DNA of 64,000 bases. It comes from Streptomyces clavifer (GTDB taxonomy: Bacteria; Actinomycetota; Actinomycetes; Streptomycetales; Streptomycetaceae). The stretch lies in assembly GCA_014651175.1 (NCBI GenBank), contig BMWJ01000007.1, positions 186,001 through 250,000 of the forward strand. The letters are read 5' to 3'. The position numbers and the translations under genes are program-made. The first letter of the stretch is position 1; every line of letters starts with the position of its first letter. The notes below the pieces were generated by a model. It ran no database searches and was not told where the DNA came from. It saw only the letters and a program-made list of their open reading frames with translations. Below are positions 1-8,320 of this stretch, piece after piece.

Positions 1-26
1 CGGCAGCACAGATGAAGGACACGTGA

Positions 27-1073
27 ATGACTCAGGACGCTGCGCGGGAAACCGCCGTACTCCAGGCTTCGCGCCCGCCCGGTGGAGCCGATGACTTCGA
101 CGCGCGTACGTGGCGCGCCGAGGTCTCGGCACGCTTCTCCGCGGCCGTCGCAGCCATCGACGCGGGTGAATCGCGCTTCCCCCTGCCGGGGAGCGGGGCG
201 ACCGCCGAGCGTTTCGCCGCCCTTCAGGCAGTGGCCGAGGAGGACCTGTGCCTCGCCCGCCTGGTCGAGGGCCACGTCGACGCCCTGGCCGTCCTCGCGG
301 AACTGGACGGACCGGCGCCGGTACCTGGCCAACGCTGGGGAGTGTGGGCGGCCGAGCCCCCTGGCGAGGGCCTGTCCGCGGCACGGGACCCCGCCGGCCG
401 GTGGAGCGTGAGCGGGCTCAAGCAGTACTGCTCCGGAGCGCACAGTTGCACGCACGCGCTGGTCACCGCCCGCACGGAGGAAGGCCGGCGCCTGTTCGCC
501 GTCGCCCTCGCCTCGGACACGTCCGAACCGGTCGAGGGCACCTGGCAGGCGCTCGGCATGGCCGGCTCGGACACACCGGATGTACGTTTCCGCTCTGCCC
601 CGGCGGATCCGGTCGGTGACATCGAGGGGTACGTGAACCGGCCCGGGTTCCAGCACGGAGGCATCGGGGTGGCGGCCTGCTGGCTGGGCGGGGCCCATGC
701 CGTCGCCCGCCCCCTTCGCGCGGCGGTCGCCCGCGGCGCGGGTCCCCACGCCGAGGCCCACCTGGGCGCCGTCGACATCGATCTGCGCGCGGCCGGCCTG
801 CTGCTGTCGGCTGCCGCAGCGGCGATCGACGCCGACCCCATGGACCGCAAGGGTGAGGCACGCCTGCACAGCCTGCGGGTGCGGGGCCTGGTGGAGGCCG
901 TCTGCGACCGGACCCTCGGACACGTCGGCCGCTCCACCGGAGCGGGCCCGCTCTGTCGCGACCAGCGGCACGCGCGCAACGTCGCCGACCTCACGGTGTA
1001 CACCCGTCAGCACCACGCCGAGCGCAGCCTCGCGGAGCTCGGCGCCCTCGTCAGCGGCAAGGAAGAAGGATGA
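27..1073 (+). CDS. Acyl-CoA dehydrogenase-like flavoprotein
   Basis: This 348-residue protein resembles the acyl-CoA dehydrogenase fold: an alpha-helical N-terminal third, a central beta region (around GRWSVSGLKQYCSGA, residues 122-136, the usual flavin/substrate-facing strand motif of the family) and a helical C-terminal third. It is shorter than the usual 380 or so residues, and I cannot point to a catalytic glutamate with confidence, so the substrate is unknown. The ATG at 27 has a GAAGGA ribosome site just upstream. The stop overlaps the next start (ATGA, 1070-1073), so it is the first visible gene of a four-gene coupled cassette with a PIG-L deacetylase, a methyltransferase and a glycosyltransferase. 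In that context it may oxidise a sugar- or lipid-linked intermediate rather than take part in fatty acid degradation; this is inference. Confidence 0.75.
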   Translation: MTQDAARETAVLQASRPPGGADDFDARTWRAEVSARFSAAVAAIDAGESRFPLPGSGATAERFAALQAVAEEDLCLARLVEGHVDALAVLAELDGPAPVPGQRWGVWAAEPPGEGLSAARDPAGRWSVSGLKQYCSGAHSCTHALVTARTEEGRRLFAVALASDTSEPVEGTWQALGMAGSDTPDVRFRSAPADPVGDIEGYVNRPGFQHGGIGVAACWLGGAHAVARPLRAAVARGAGPHAEAHLGAVDIDLRAAGLLLSAAAAAIDADPMDRKGEARLHSLRVRGLVEAVCDRTLGHVGRSTGAGPLCRDQRHARNVADLTVYTRQHHAERSLAELGALVSGKEEG

Positions 1074-1840
1074 CCACACATACCGACGGCGCGGCAGGCT
1101 ACGCGGATGCCATCCAGGCCCCCGGGACCGACGAGAGCGTCTGGCGGGCGTGGACGGGCTGGAAACATCTTCGTGAGTTCCCCCTGCCGCCCGGGGGAAG
1201 GGTCGTCGTGGTGGCCGCCCACCCCGACGACGAGGTTCTGGGTCTCGGTGGCACGCTCGCCCTGCTTGCCGCCGCCGGGCGCAGCATCACCGTCGTGACC
1301 GTCACCGACGGGGAAGCGTCCCACCCGGACAGCAGGATCCTGCTCCCTCGGGAACTGGCCGACGAGCGGGCGGCGGAGACACGGACCGCCCTGGAACGGC
1401 TCGGGGCCGGCAGCGCCGAGATCGTAAGGCTGCACGTCCCCGATTCCGGAGTGGACCGGCACGAGGACGAGGTCCGGCGAGCCCTCGTCCCACTGTGTTC
1501 CGGCGCGGCCCTCGTCGCAGCGCCCTGGACCGGCGACGTGCACAGTGATCATGAGGCGGCCGGTCGTGCGGCCCGTGCCGCGGCCGCGGAAGTCGACGCA
1601 CCCTTTGCCGAGTACCCGGTGTGGATGTGGCACTGGGCGCACCCAGGTGACTCCCGCGTGCCGTGGGAGCGGGCCAGGTGCCTCTCCCTGCCCGCCGAGA
1701 TCCAGCAGCGCAAGCGGCACGCCGTCGATGCCTTCGTCTCGCAGATCCTGCCGCTGGGGCCCGGGGAGCACGAGGCCGCAGTCCTCCCGCCCGAGGAGCT
1801 CGCCCACCATCTGCGCCCTGTGGAGGTGGTCTTCCAGTGA
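1070..1840 (+). CDS. PIG-L/LmbE family deacetylase
   Basis: A 256-residue PIG-L (LmbE-like) zinc hydrolase. The diagnostic N-terminal motif VVVVAAHPDDEVLGLGG (residues 45-61) supplies the AHPDDE metal and catalytic residues, and a later DVHSDH motif (near residue 158) fits the second metal-binding region. Family members remove N-acetyl groups from N-acetylglucosamine-containing small molecules and lipids (MshB in mycothiol, PIG-L in GPI anchors). The start overlaps the upstream acyl-CoA dehydrogenase stop by 4 bases and the end overlaps the methyltransferase GTG start by 4 bases (GTGA), so translation is coupled. The cassette context (methyltransferase plus glycosyltransferase) points to an N-acetyl sugar glycoconjugate, but the actual substrate cannot be read from sequence. 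Confidence 0.88.
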   Translation: MTTHTDGAAGYADAIQAPGTDESVWRAWTGWKHLREFPLPPGGRVVVVAAHPDDEVLGLGGTLALLAAAGRSITVVTVTDGEASHPDSRILLPRELADERAAETRTALERLGAGSAEIVRLHVPDSGVDRHEDEVRRALVPLCSGAALVAAPWTGDVHSDHEAAGRAARAAAAEVDAPFAEYPVWMWHWAHPGDSRVPWERARCLSLPAEIQQRKRHAVDAFVSQILPLGPGEHEAAVLPPEELAHHLRPVEVVFQ

Positions 1841-2454
1841 GCACTCCGGCCGGATACTTCGAAGAGATGTACAAGGGGAAGCCGGATCCCTGGGGGCTCC
1901 GGGAGCGCTGGTACGAACAGCGCAAGTACGCGTTGACCGTCGCCTCGCTGCCCAGGCCCACGTTCCGCCGGGCCTTCGAACCAGCTTGCTCCGTAGGGCA
2001 GTTGACCCAGCTCCTCGCTCCCCGGTGTGAACGGCTCCTCGCTGCGGACCGGGTCGCGTCCGCGGTCGGGACCACCCGCGAGCGCACCTCCCATCTCCCC
2101 CACGTCGAGGTCGAGCGGCTCACCGTGCCACAGGAGTGGCCCGAGGGCCGCTTCGACCTCGTCGTGCTCTCGGAACTGCTCTACTACTTCGACGAAGGTC
2201 AGCTGAGCGAACTGCTGTCACGTGCGGTCGGCTCGCTCGAACCCGGCGGAACGCTGGTCACGGTCCACTGGAACCACCCTGTTCCCGAGCATCTGCACAC
2301 AGGTGCCCAATTGGCCGATCGGCTCGCTCTTGAGCGCGACCTGCTGCTCCGGTCCGACCACAGGGAAGAGGACTTCGTTCTGCAGACCTTCAGCCGGATC
2401 TCGCCCGGCGCGTCCCCGCCCCTCTCCCCCGCCGGCCACGAGGGGCTGGTGTGA
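1837..2454 (+). CDS. SAM-dependent methyltransferase (NodS-like)
   Basis: A 205-residue class I methyltransferase of the NodS-like type. I take the GTG at 1837 as the start because it overlaps the PIG-L stop (GTGA), and the protein then opens with the conserved STPAGYFEEMYKGKPDPWG segment; the frame is open further upstream but that extension is a shadow. The FEPACSVGQLTQLLAPRCERLLAAD stretch is the glycine-rich SAM loop in a degenerate form (E-P-A-C-S-V-G), and FDLVVLSELLYYF is motif IV. NodS methylates a deacetylated amino sugar in Nod-factor synthesis, which fits a neighbour that would deacetylate such a sugar. The end overlaps the glycosyltransferase GTG by 4 bases. Confidence 0.82.
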   Translation: MSTPAGYFEEMYKGKPDPWGLRERWYEQRKYALTVASLPRPTFRRAFEPACSVGQLTQLLAPRCERLLAADRVASAVGTTRERTSHLPHVEVERLTVPQEWPEGRFDLVVLSELLYYFDEGQLSELLSRAVGSLEPGGTLVTVHWNHPVPEHLHTGAQLADRLALERDLLLRSDHREEDFVLQTFSRISPGASPPLSPAGHEGLV

Positions 2455-3179
2455 CGGGCATCGCCGCCGTGGCCGTGGTGATTCCCGCACACAACGAACA
2501 GGCTCTCCTGCCCGTCGCGCTCGAGGCCGTGGCCCGGTCCGCCCGGCATCCCGCCATGGTCTCCACCGAGCTGATCGTGGTGGTCGCCGCGGACGCCTGC
2601 ACCGACGCCACCCGGTCGGTCGCCGCGCAGGGGGGCGCCCTGATCGCCCCGCTGCGATCCCGGAACCCCGGGAGGGCCAGAGCCGTAGGCACTTCGCTGG
2701 CGCTTCGCACGCTCGGCCTGGACCCGGCCACCGTGTGGATCGCATCCACCGATGCCGACAGCGAAGTCCCCTCGCGCTGGCTGGCTCATCAGCGAGCACG
2801 CGCCGAAGAGGGGTGGGACGCGGTCGTGGGTACGGTCAGGCCGCAGGGCTGGCACCCCGGGCTCACCGAGGTGATCCGCGACCACATACGGGAGTACGAC
2901 TCCGTCGGCCGCTGCAGCGGCCGACCCGACGACCACCCGCATGTCCACGGGGCCAACCTCGGCGTGCGGGCGGACGCCTACCTGCGCTGCGGCGGGTATC
3001 CCGCACTGGCGACCGGGGAGGACCGCGCTCTGGTCGCCGCCCTCCGCACGACCGGGCACCGCGTGCTGCGCACGCGACGGTTTCCCGTCCTCACGTCCGC
3101 ACGCCTGAGTGCGCGCGCCCGGGACGGGTACGGCGACCACCTCGGGCGGCTGGCGGAGCGGGTACGGACGCTCGACTGA
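2451..3179 (+). CDS. Glycosyltransferase family 2
   Basis: A 242-residue GT-A fold glycosyltransferase of family 2. It begins with the nucleotide-sugar motif VAVVIPAHNEQALLPVALEA, then AADACTDAT, and the metal-binding STDADSEVP motif near residue 105. A GEDRALVAAL segment in the C-terminal half fits the ED catalytic-base motif of family 2. No membrane segment is visible, so it should be cytoplasmic. It closes the four-gene overlapping cassette; its GTG start overlaps the methyltransferase stop. Acceptor and donor are unknown. Confidence 0.85.
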   Translation: MTGIAAVAVVIPAHNEQALLPVALEAVARSARHPAMVSTELIVVVAADACTDATRSVAAQGGALIAPLRSRNPGRARAVGTSLALRTLGLDPATVWIASTDADSEVPSRWLAHQRARAEEGWDAVVGTVRPQGWHPGLTEVIRDHIREYDSVGRCSGRPDDHPHVHGANLGVRADAYLRCGGYPALATGEDRALVAALRTTGHRVLRTRRFPVLTSARLSARARDGYGDHLGRLAERVRTLD

Positions 3180-3362
3180 CGCCGCCGGACCGGGGCGGAG
3201 GACGTCGACGCCCCGGGATCGGGCGACGCGCGCCCACTGACACAGAGCCCTCGTCCGGCTCGGCGTCCGCTTGGCGGACACCGTGGAAAGACCGCGACGC
3301 GGACACCTGAACCGGACCGACAGCGGTTCCAGAGACTCCGAGAGCCGGAGGACGAAGCCTTC

Positions 3363-4556
3363 ATGACTCCTGGCACGACGACCGGACGACCGGACACGGG
3401 GCGGTTCGCCGCGCTGACCCACTGGTGGCGGCGCGCTTTCTCGTACTCGGGAGACGAGCGCGACACCCTGCTCGTGATCGGGAAGAGCGCCCTCGCCGCC
3501 ACGCTGGCCTGGGCGACCTCCTCCTACGCTCTCGACGCGAGCTCGCCCGCGTTCGCCCCGTTCTCGGCGGTGCTGATCATGCAGGTGACCGTGTACCGCT
3601 CGGTCGTGCAATCTCTGCGCTACGTCGGGGCGGTCGTCGCGGGGGTCCTGGTGCAGGCCGTTCTCGGCTTCCTCGCCGGCCCCGACCTCCTGACCTTCGT
3701 CCTTGTCGCCCTCATCGCCCTCACCATCGGGCGTTGGCCCGTTCTGGGCGTCCAGGGTCCTCAGGTTGCCACTGCCGCCTTCTTCGCCTTCTCGACCTAC
3801 ACCTCTTCGTCCGGGGACTCCGAACGATTCTCCCAGCTGGGAGAGATCGTGCTGCTCGTCCTGATCGGCTGCGCGATCGGCACCGCCGTCAACGTCCTCG
3901 TGGCGCCGCCGCTGCGCTACCGAAGCGCCGAGTACAGCATCCGGAGCCTCGCTCACACCCTCCACGGCCTCCTCGCCGACATGTATCCCGTGCTCGCCGA
4001 GGGAGTACCCGACCAGGACTCCACAGGGCAGTGGCGGGCCCGCGCCGCACGTACGGGAGGGATGATCGAACAGGCTCGGACGGGGCTCCGGACAGCCAAG
4101 GAGAGCGCCCTGCTCAATCCTCGGCGTCTGATGCTGCGCTACCGGGGCCACCCGGGGTTCCAGGGCTACGAGGCGGTGCTCGGCGCCCTGGAACGCACGC
4201 TCTACCAGGTGGCGGCCCTCGCACGCGGACTCGACCGGTACCGCGAGGAGGACGAGGCCCGACGACCCTTCCTCCTGCGGTACGCGGCGTTCCTGGAGTC
4301 CGTCGGCGCCGTCGCCGAAGTGCTGACGACCCTGGACGAGACGACTCTGCTCCCTCAGGCGGAGGAGCTGGATCTGCTCACCGACAGGGCGGAGGCCCGC
4401 CGCGACGAGGTGATCGAGGAGACCCGCCGGTTGTCCCTATCCCTCGCCGACCCCTCTGCCCCGTACGGCGTCCTCGTCACCGAGGCGACACGGCTCCTGG
4501 AAGAGTTCCGGTACACCTCCGACGTCCTGCTCCACGCCGCCCGGAGTGCGGAGTGA
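3363..4556 (+). CDS. FUSC/aromatic acid exporter family membrane protein
   Basis: A 397-residue protein of the aromatic acid exporter/FUSC superfamily. The N-terminal half (about residues 35-185) contains roughly six hydrophobic membrane segments (for example ALAATLAWATSSYAL, YVGAVVAGVLVQAVLGFLAG and IVLLVLIGCAIGTAVNVLVA). The C-terminal half is a soluble, charged, mostly helical domain. This half-membrane, half-helical layout is typical for actinobacterial members, which are thought to export small aromatic acids and other organic anions; no substrate has been set for this one. GGAGG lies upstream of the ATG. It stands alone, with 183 bases before it. Confidence 0.8.
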   Translation: MTPGTTTGRPDTGRFAALTHWWRRAFSYSGDERDTLLVIGKSALAATLAWATSSYALDASSPAFAPFSAVLIMQVTVYRSVVQSLRYVGAVVAGVLVQAVLGFLAGPDLLTFVLVALIALTIGRWPVLGVQGPQVATAAFFAFSTYTSSSGDSERFSQLGEIVLLVLIGCAIGTAVNVLVAPPLRYRSAEYSIRSLAHTLHGLLADMYPVLAEGVPDQDSTGQWRARAARTGGMIEQARTGLRTAKESALLNPRRLMLRYRGHPGFQGYEAVLGALERTLYQVAALARGLDRYREEDEARRPFLLRYAAFLESVGAVAEVLTTLDETTLLPQAEELDLLTDRAEARRDEVIEETRRLSLSLADPSAPYGVLVTEATRLLEEFRYTSDVLLHAARSAE

Positions 4557-4673
4557 GCCCGGGACCGCATCTCGGGACACTCCCTGAGCACGCGGTGCCC
4601 GACCACTGACCCCCAGGGTGCAGGGGACGTCGGTAGGGCAACGTGCCGGCTCACCCGGGGGTTGGGGATGAGA

Positions 4674-4692
4674 TTAGCTTAGGCTAACCTTC
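4674..4692 (+). promoter_or_regulatory. Iron box (DmdR/IdeR-type operator)
   Basis: The 19 bases TTAGCTTAGGCTAACCTTC match the actinobacterial iron-box consensus TTAGGTTAGGCTAACCTAA at 16 positions. The core TTAGGCTAA is intact. The site ends four bases before the GTG at 4697 of a siderophore-interacting protein gene, exactly where iron-bound DmdR1/IdeR would block transcription. Iron repression of the downstream gene is therefore a strong inference. Confidence 0.85.
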
Positions 4693-4696
4693 ATTC

Positions 4697-5524
4697 GTGT
4701 CGAAAACCCCCAGGCTCATGCCCAAGCATCCCGGTCTGTTCCGTGGCGAAGTGGTCCGCAGCGAGCGCTTCACTCCGTCGATACAACGGGTGACGATCAC
4801 CGGTGCCACCCTCGTCGACTTCCCGTGGCTGGGGTACGACCACTGGTTCCGGCTCTTCCTGCGCCTGCCGCACCAGGTGGAGTTCGTACTCCCCGAGCTG
4901 ACCGGCGCGCGATGGTGGGACCCCTATTTCGCCATCCCGGAGGACGTGCGGCCGCACTGCGCCAACTACACCGTCGCCGGCTTCCGCCCCGAAGCAGCCG
5001 AGATGGACATCGACTTCGTCGTGCACTGCGGGCCGGAGGGTGAACTCGAGGGCGCTGCGGCGATATGGGCGTGCGCGGCCCGCCCCGGTGACCCGGTCGC
5101 CCTGCTGGACCAGGGCCTCATCTTCGACCGCCCGGACGACGCCACCGAAGTGCTCGTGGTCGCCGACGAGAGCGGCCTGCCGTCGACGGCGGGCATCCTC
5201 CGCTCCCTCCCGCGCGACACCGTAGGACGGGTCATCCAGGAGATCCCGCACGCCGAGGACCGCCGTCCACTGGACGCGCCGGCCGGTGTGTCGGTGACCT
5301 GGGTGATCCGCGACGACGCGACCGCGGTGCCCGGCGCAGCCGCCCTGGAGGAACTCCGTCGGCACGACACCGTCGACGAGGCGGGCTACGCGTTCGTCGT
5401 GGGCGAGTCGACCCTCGCCGCCGAGGGCCGGCGCCACCTCGTCCGAGCAGGTCTGCCGAAAGGGCGCATCACCTTCTCGGGCTTCTGGAAGAGCGAGAAG
5501 AAGGAGAAGGTCGCGCGGGTCTGA
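4697..5524 (+). CDS. Siderophore-interacting protein (ferric-siderophore reductase)
   Basis: A 275-residue FAD-binding protein of the siderophore-interacting (ViuB-like) family, which releases iron from imported ferric siderophores by reducing it in the cytoplasm. The flavin-binding barrel (about residues 15-130) includes the NYTVAGFRPE segment at the usual RxYT position. The C-terminal half carries VLVVADESGLPSTAGILRSL and a late AFVVGESTLAAEGRRHLV segment, both family hallmarks. It follows the iron box directly. With the GTG at 4697 the transcript would have almost no leader; the in-frame ATG at 4718 is the alternative and also lacks a clear ribosome site. It is about 5 kb from the peptide cluster and need not be part of it. 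Confidence 0.9.
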   Translation: MSKTPRLMPKHPGLFRGEVVRSERFTPSIQRVTITGATLVDFPWLGYDHWFRLFLRLPHQVEFVLPELTGARWWDPYFAIPEDVRPHCANYTVAGFRPEAAEMDIDFVVHCGPEGELEGAAAIWACAARPGDPVALLDQGLIFDRPDDATEVLVVADESGLPSTAGILRSLPRDTVGRVIQEIPHAEDRRPLDAPAGVSVTWVIRDDATAVPGAAALEELRRHDTVDEAGYAFVVGESTLAAEGRRHLVRAGLPKGRITFSGFWKSEKKEKVARV

Positions 5525-5544
5525 CACCCGGGGGCGGGTTCGCG

Positions 5545-5563
5545 GGACCTCCGGCTGAGGTCC
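5545..5563. terminator. Possible terminator after the siderophore-interacting gene
   Basis: GGACCTC and GAGGTCC form a perfect 7-base-pair stem with a 5-base loop, 20 bases after the stop codon. There is no T-run, as is normal in Streptomyces. The short stem makes this weak. Confidence 0.35.
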
Positions 5564-5816
5564 TGTGCACGGGGGCGCTCCCACGCTCCCCGCCCTCCGA
5601 CTCGCAGACGTGTCCGGCCCGACACGGGTCGTGGGAGGATGCCGTGCATGACGTGCATGCGAAGGGGTCGTGCCTCGTAGAAGACCGGCCTCACTTCGAC
5701 CGCGGCAACTCCCTCGAGGAAGGCCCTGGATCCGGTATCGCGATGTTCCGGGTCTGTCGGGACCGGCGAACGCCGCCATCCGCGTTCTCGAACGGGAGCG
5801 GTTGTCTCCGGGCGTC

Positions 5817-6080
5817 GTGTCAGTGGCACTGAGCGTATGGTCCGTGCGCGTCCACGGAACTGAGCGCCGGTGGAGGCAGTGGGAGGCCGAATTCACCTGC
5901 CGGTGCTGCGGAGAGGGGTGGGCCCGGGACAAGCTGCAGGATGCCCTGCGTCTGCTGCCGCCGAAGGCCGCCACCGAACTGCGGGTACAGGTCGAACGTC
6001 TGGACGTGGTGCTGCTCGGACGAACGTACCCCGAGCCTCTGGCGGATCCGGATGTGGCGTGGTGGCACCGTAGACGCTGA
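5817..6080 (+). CDS. Small conserved-looking protein with a CxCC motif
   Basis: A putative 87-residue basic protein. The segment EFTCRCCGEGWARDKLQDALRLL has a cysteine cluster that could bind metal, followed by an amphipathic helix and the segment LDVVLLGRTYPEPLADPD. The composition (ordered hydrophobic spacing, acidic/basic balance) looks more like a real protein than an out-of-frame shadow, and it is the only sensible frame here. The start is uncertain: GTG at 5817 or 5823, neither with a strong ribosome site. It converges with the phosphoesterase gene. I do not recognise a named family. Confidence 0.45.
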   Translation: MSVALSVWSVRVHGTERRWRQWEAEFTCRCCGEGWARDKLQDALRLLPPKAATELRVQVERLDVVLLGRTYPEPLADPDVAWWHRRR

Positions 6081-6165
6081 CCGCGTCCGTGCCGGCTGCC
6101 GCTCCGCGTGCGGCGGAACGTGATGCCGTCACGGTCGCGGGCCTGAGGACCGCGGCCCGGACCTG

Positions 6166-6948
6166 TCAGAAGGTGGCGACCGGACCTGCGGCATGGCTGA
6201 CGGCAACGCTGTGGGTGACCCAGGAGGAGCCGGCCAGCAGATGAAGCAGGAACGACGTCGGCTCAGGGACGAAGTCGGGGATGCCGCCCTGGAGAGCCAA
6301 ACCGCTCTGGAGGTGGGTGCTGGGGGCGATGGCCAGGGTGCTGCCCGCGAAGGGGGCGGTGATGGAGCGGTGAACGTGACCCGCCAGCACGCGCACGACA
6401 TTCCCGTGCCGGGCGAGTACGTCGGCCAGGTCCTTGCCGTCGTCCAGGCCCATCCCGTCCAGGTACGGAATGCCGACCGCCATCGGAGGGTGGTGCAGGC
6501 AGATGATCGCCGGAACCTGCGGCCTGCGCCGCAGCACTTCATCGAGCCATCGGAGCTGGGTGGCGCCCAGATGGCCGCCCGGCGACGCGGGCACCGTCGA
6601 GTCCAGGGTGACGAGGGTGAACGCGGCGTAGTCCACCGCATAGCGCGCCTCGGCCCCGTCACCCATGAATCGCGTTCCGGCGAACTCGTCCAACAGGGCT
6701 CGGGGTTCGTCGTGGTTGCCGGCCACCAGGTGCAGAGGCAGGGGGAAGCGCTCGATCACCTCACGCAGCGCCCTGTAGTCCTCCGCACCGCCCCGATCCA
6801 CCAGGTCGCCGGTGATCACCACGCAGTCGGGCGCCGGATCGATCGTGAGAACACGGCCGAGGGCTCGGTACAAACCCTCTGCGGGAGCCCCGGCGAGCGA
6901 GCCGGTCTTCAGGTGCGGATCACTGAGGTGCGCGATGGATACGGTCAT
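6166..6948 (-). CDS. Metallophosphoesterase, cyclic nucleotide phosphodiesterase-like
   Basis: A 260-residue calcineurin-like metallophosphoesterase of the CpdA/GpdQ (class III cyclic nucleotide phosphodiesterase) type. The ordered metal motifs are all visible: SDPH (residues 9-12), GDLVDRG, GNHDE, HHPP and GHVHR. I chose the ATG at 6948 because GGGAG lies at good spacing and the protein then begins MTVSIAHLSDPH, as family members do; the open frame upstream is not needed. It probably hydrolyses 3',5'-cAMP or another phosphodiester in the cytoplasm. No operon partner is visible on the same strand. Confidence 0.88.
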   Translation of the reverse strand: MTVSIAHLSDPHLKTGSLAGAPAEGLYRALGRVLTIDPAPDCVVITGDLVDRGGAEDYRALREVIERFPLPLHLVAGNHDEPRALLDEFAGTRFMGDGAEARYAVDYAAFTLVTLDSTVPASPGGHLGATQLRWLDEVLRRRPQVPAIICLHHPPMAVGIPYLDGMGLDDGKDLADVLARHGNVVRVLAGHVHRSITAPFAGSTLAIAPSTHLQSGLALQGGIPDFVPEPTSFLLHLLAGSSWVTHSVAVSHAAGPVATF

Positions 6949-7148
6949 ACCTGCATACTCCCGCACCGGTGGGATCGTCACGGTCGTGTGTCCGCTTCCA
7001 GGGTGGACTCGTAGCCGAGAAAGCGTGGTTGTGGCACCACCGAAACCGGGACCGGCTTCCACCAGGCAGTGCGGCCGAGCGGTGCGCGCGGCGCCCCACC
7101 CCTGACGGAGTACCTCAGCACAAAGGCGTAGGGCCTTCGTTTAACAGG

Positions 7149-7177
7149 TTGACCATGCTCGGGTGGCTGGGAATGAT
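7149..7177 (+). promoter_or_regulatory. Candidate housekeeping-type promoter for the small secreted protein
   Basis: TTGACC (7149-7154) and AATGAT (7172-7177) are separated by 17 bases, in an otherwise sparse region 40 bases upstream of the GTG at 7217. The -35 element matches well and the -10 poorly, so this is only a candidate. Confidence 0.3.
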
Positions 7178-7216
7178 GGCGGCCTTCGACCGCGTAGAGC
7201 TCAGCAAAGGAACCTT

Positions 7217-7684
7217 GTGATCAAAAATCGCTCCTTCCGGCGCATAGGCACTCTCGCCGGCACCCTGTCCGCCGCTGTTCTCCTGACCGTCACCCAGGCA
7301 TCCGCCGCTTCCGCCGAGACCGAACGTGCCACCGCGACCACGGGCCCTTCCAGTGTGGACAGCTGGGAATGCGCCGGCATCGGCGGAAACGACCGGTCGG
7401 CCACCGTCTGCTACTCCGCGCTGGGAGACTGGTTCTACCTCTACGACGGAAAGTCGGACGGCTACTCCGCCGTTGTGGACTGGGAAATCCGAGACGGCCA
7501 GAACCGCGTCGTCCGCTACGGCGCCACCTTCAATGCGGACGGTGTCGGTGCCGTCCGCTACAAGAACAAGGACTTCCCCGACGGCTCCAACGACAGCATC
7601 CGTTTCCGTGCCTGCCTCGGTAACTGGGGACCCAAGACGATCAAGGCAGGCTCGTGCTCCGGTTGGATGACCAGGTCGACCTGA
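7217..7684 (+). CDS. Small secreted protein of unknown function
   Basis: A 155-residue protein with a clear Sec signal peptide: a basic start (VIKNRSFRRIG), a hydrophobic core (TLAGTLSAAVLLTVTQA) and an ASAASAE cleavage region near residues 33-36. The mature part is rich in Trp, Tyr and Asp, has four cysteines likely to form disulfides (WECAGIG, ATVCYSA, RACLGNW, GSCSGW) and contains short repeat-like beta segments (LYDGKSDGYSAVVDWEI). The GTG at 7217 has AAAGGAA just upstream. Such small disulfide-stabilised proteins are common in Streptomyces secretomes; I do not recognise a function. Confidence 0.75.
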   Translation: MIKNRSFRRIGTLAGTLSAAVLLTVTQASAASAETERATATTGPSSVDSWECAGIGGNDRSATVCYSALGDWFYLYDGKSDGYSAVVDWEIRDGQNRVVRYGATFNADGVGAVRYKNKDFPDGSNDSIRFRACLGNWGPKTIKAGSCSGWMTRST

Positions 7685-7955
7685 CCCGCGTCGAGGGGTG
7701 ACACCACCGGTCGGCGCCGCTCCGGCGAAGCCGAAGCCTGCCTCGGTCTCCGCATCCCGTCCCACCGCTCACGTACCGGACGTGGTTTCCGGTCATCGGC
7801 CCGCGATGACACATCGTCGCGGGCCGGACGCATGGTCGGTGTGCGCACGGGCGGGGAGCGTACTCCGTTCGGAAGCGGGTACACGCGTGACGGCGGCACA
7901 CGCGATGACGCGCGGCCCGCACCGGACGTGTATCGAATCCCAAGGAGAACACGCT

Positions 7956-8219
7956 GTGCTGACACCTGGTCCTCAGGACCTGCGAAATGCTCTGGCCCGC
8001 TATGCCGACGCGCGCATCGAGGACGCTCGCCGCTCCACGGGTTCGACGGCCCGGGCCGTCGAGGACGCCACGTACACGCTGTGCGTGATGACCGGCACCC
8101 GGCAGATCGCGGAGGCCCTCCGTCTCGCCGACAGCATGCTCGGCGTTCAGCCCCTGGGCTCTTCTGCCAGGTGCGGGACCACCGGGACGCAGCAGGACGA
8201 CAGTCTCCAGAGCGCCTGA
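7956..8219 (+). CDS. DUF5133 domain protein
   Basis: An 87-residue protein with the layout of the Streptomyces DUF5133 family: a start like VLTPGPQDLRNALARY, then the signature EDATYTLCVMTGTRQIAEAL in the middle, and a short C-terminal tail. The GTG at 7956 follows AAGGAG by 8 bases, which decides the start even though the frame is open upstream. The function of the family is unknown; several members are linked to regulation of development or secondary metabolism, but nothing here proves that. It converges with the PRC-barrel gene. Confidence 0.72.
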   Translation: MLTPGPQDLRNALARYADARIEDARRSTGSTARAVEDATYTLCVMTGTRQIAEALRLADSMLGVQPLGSSARCGTTGTQQDDSLQSA

Positions 8220-8320
8220 TCGGTCAGCAGTTCTACGGCGACGGCGGGTTGCCGGTCCACCAGGAGGGGCCCGGCGTGCCCGCCGTCGATGCGTTCCCGT
8301 CCGGCGGCCGGGCCGCGCCG

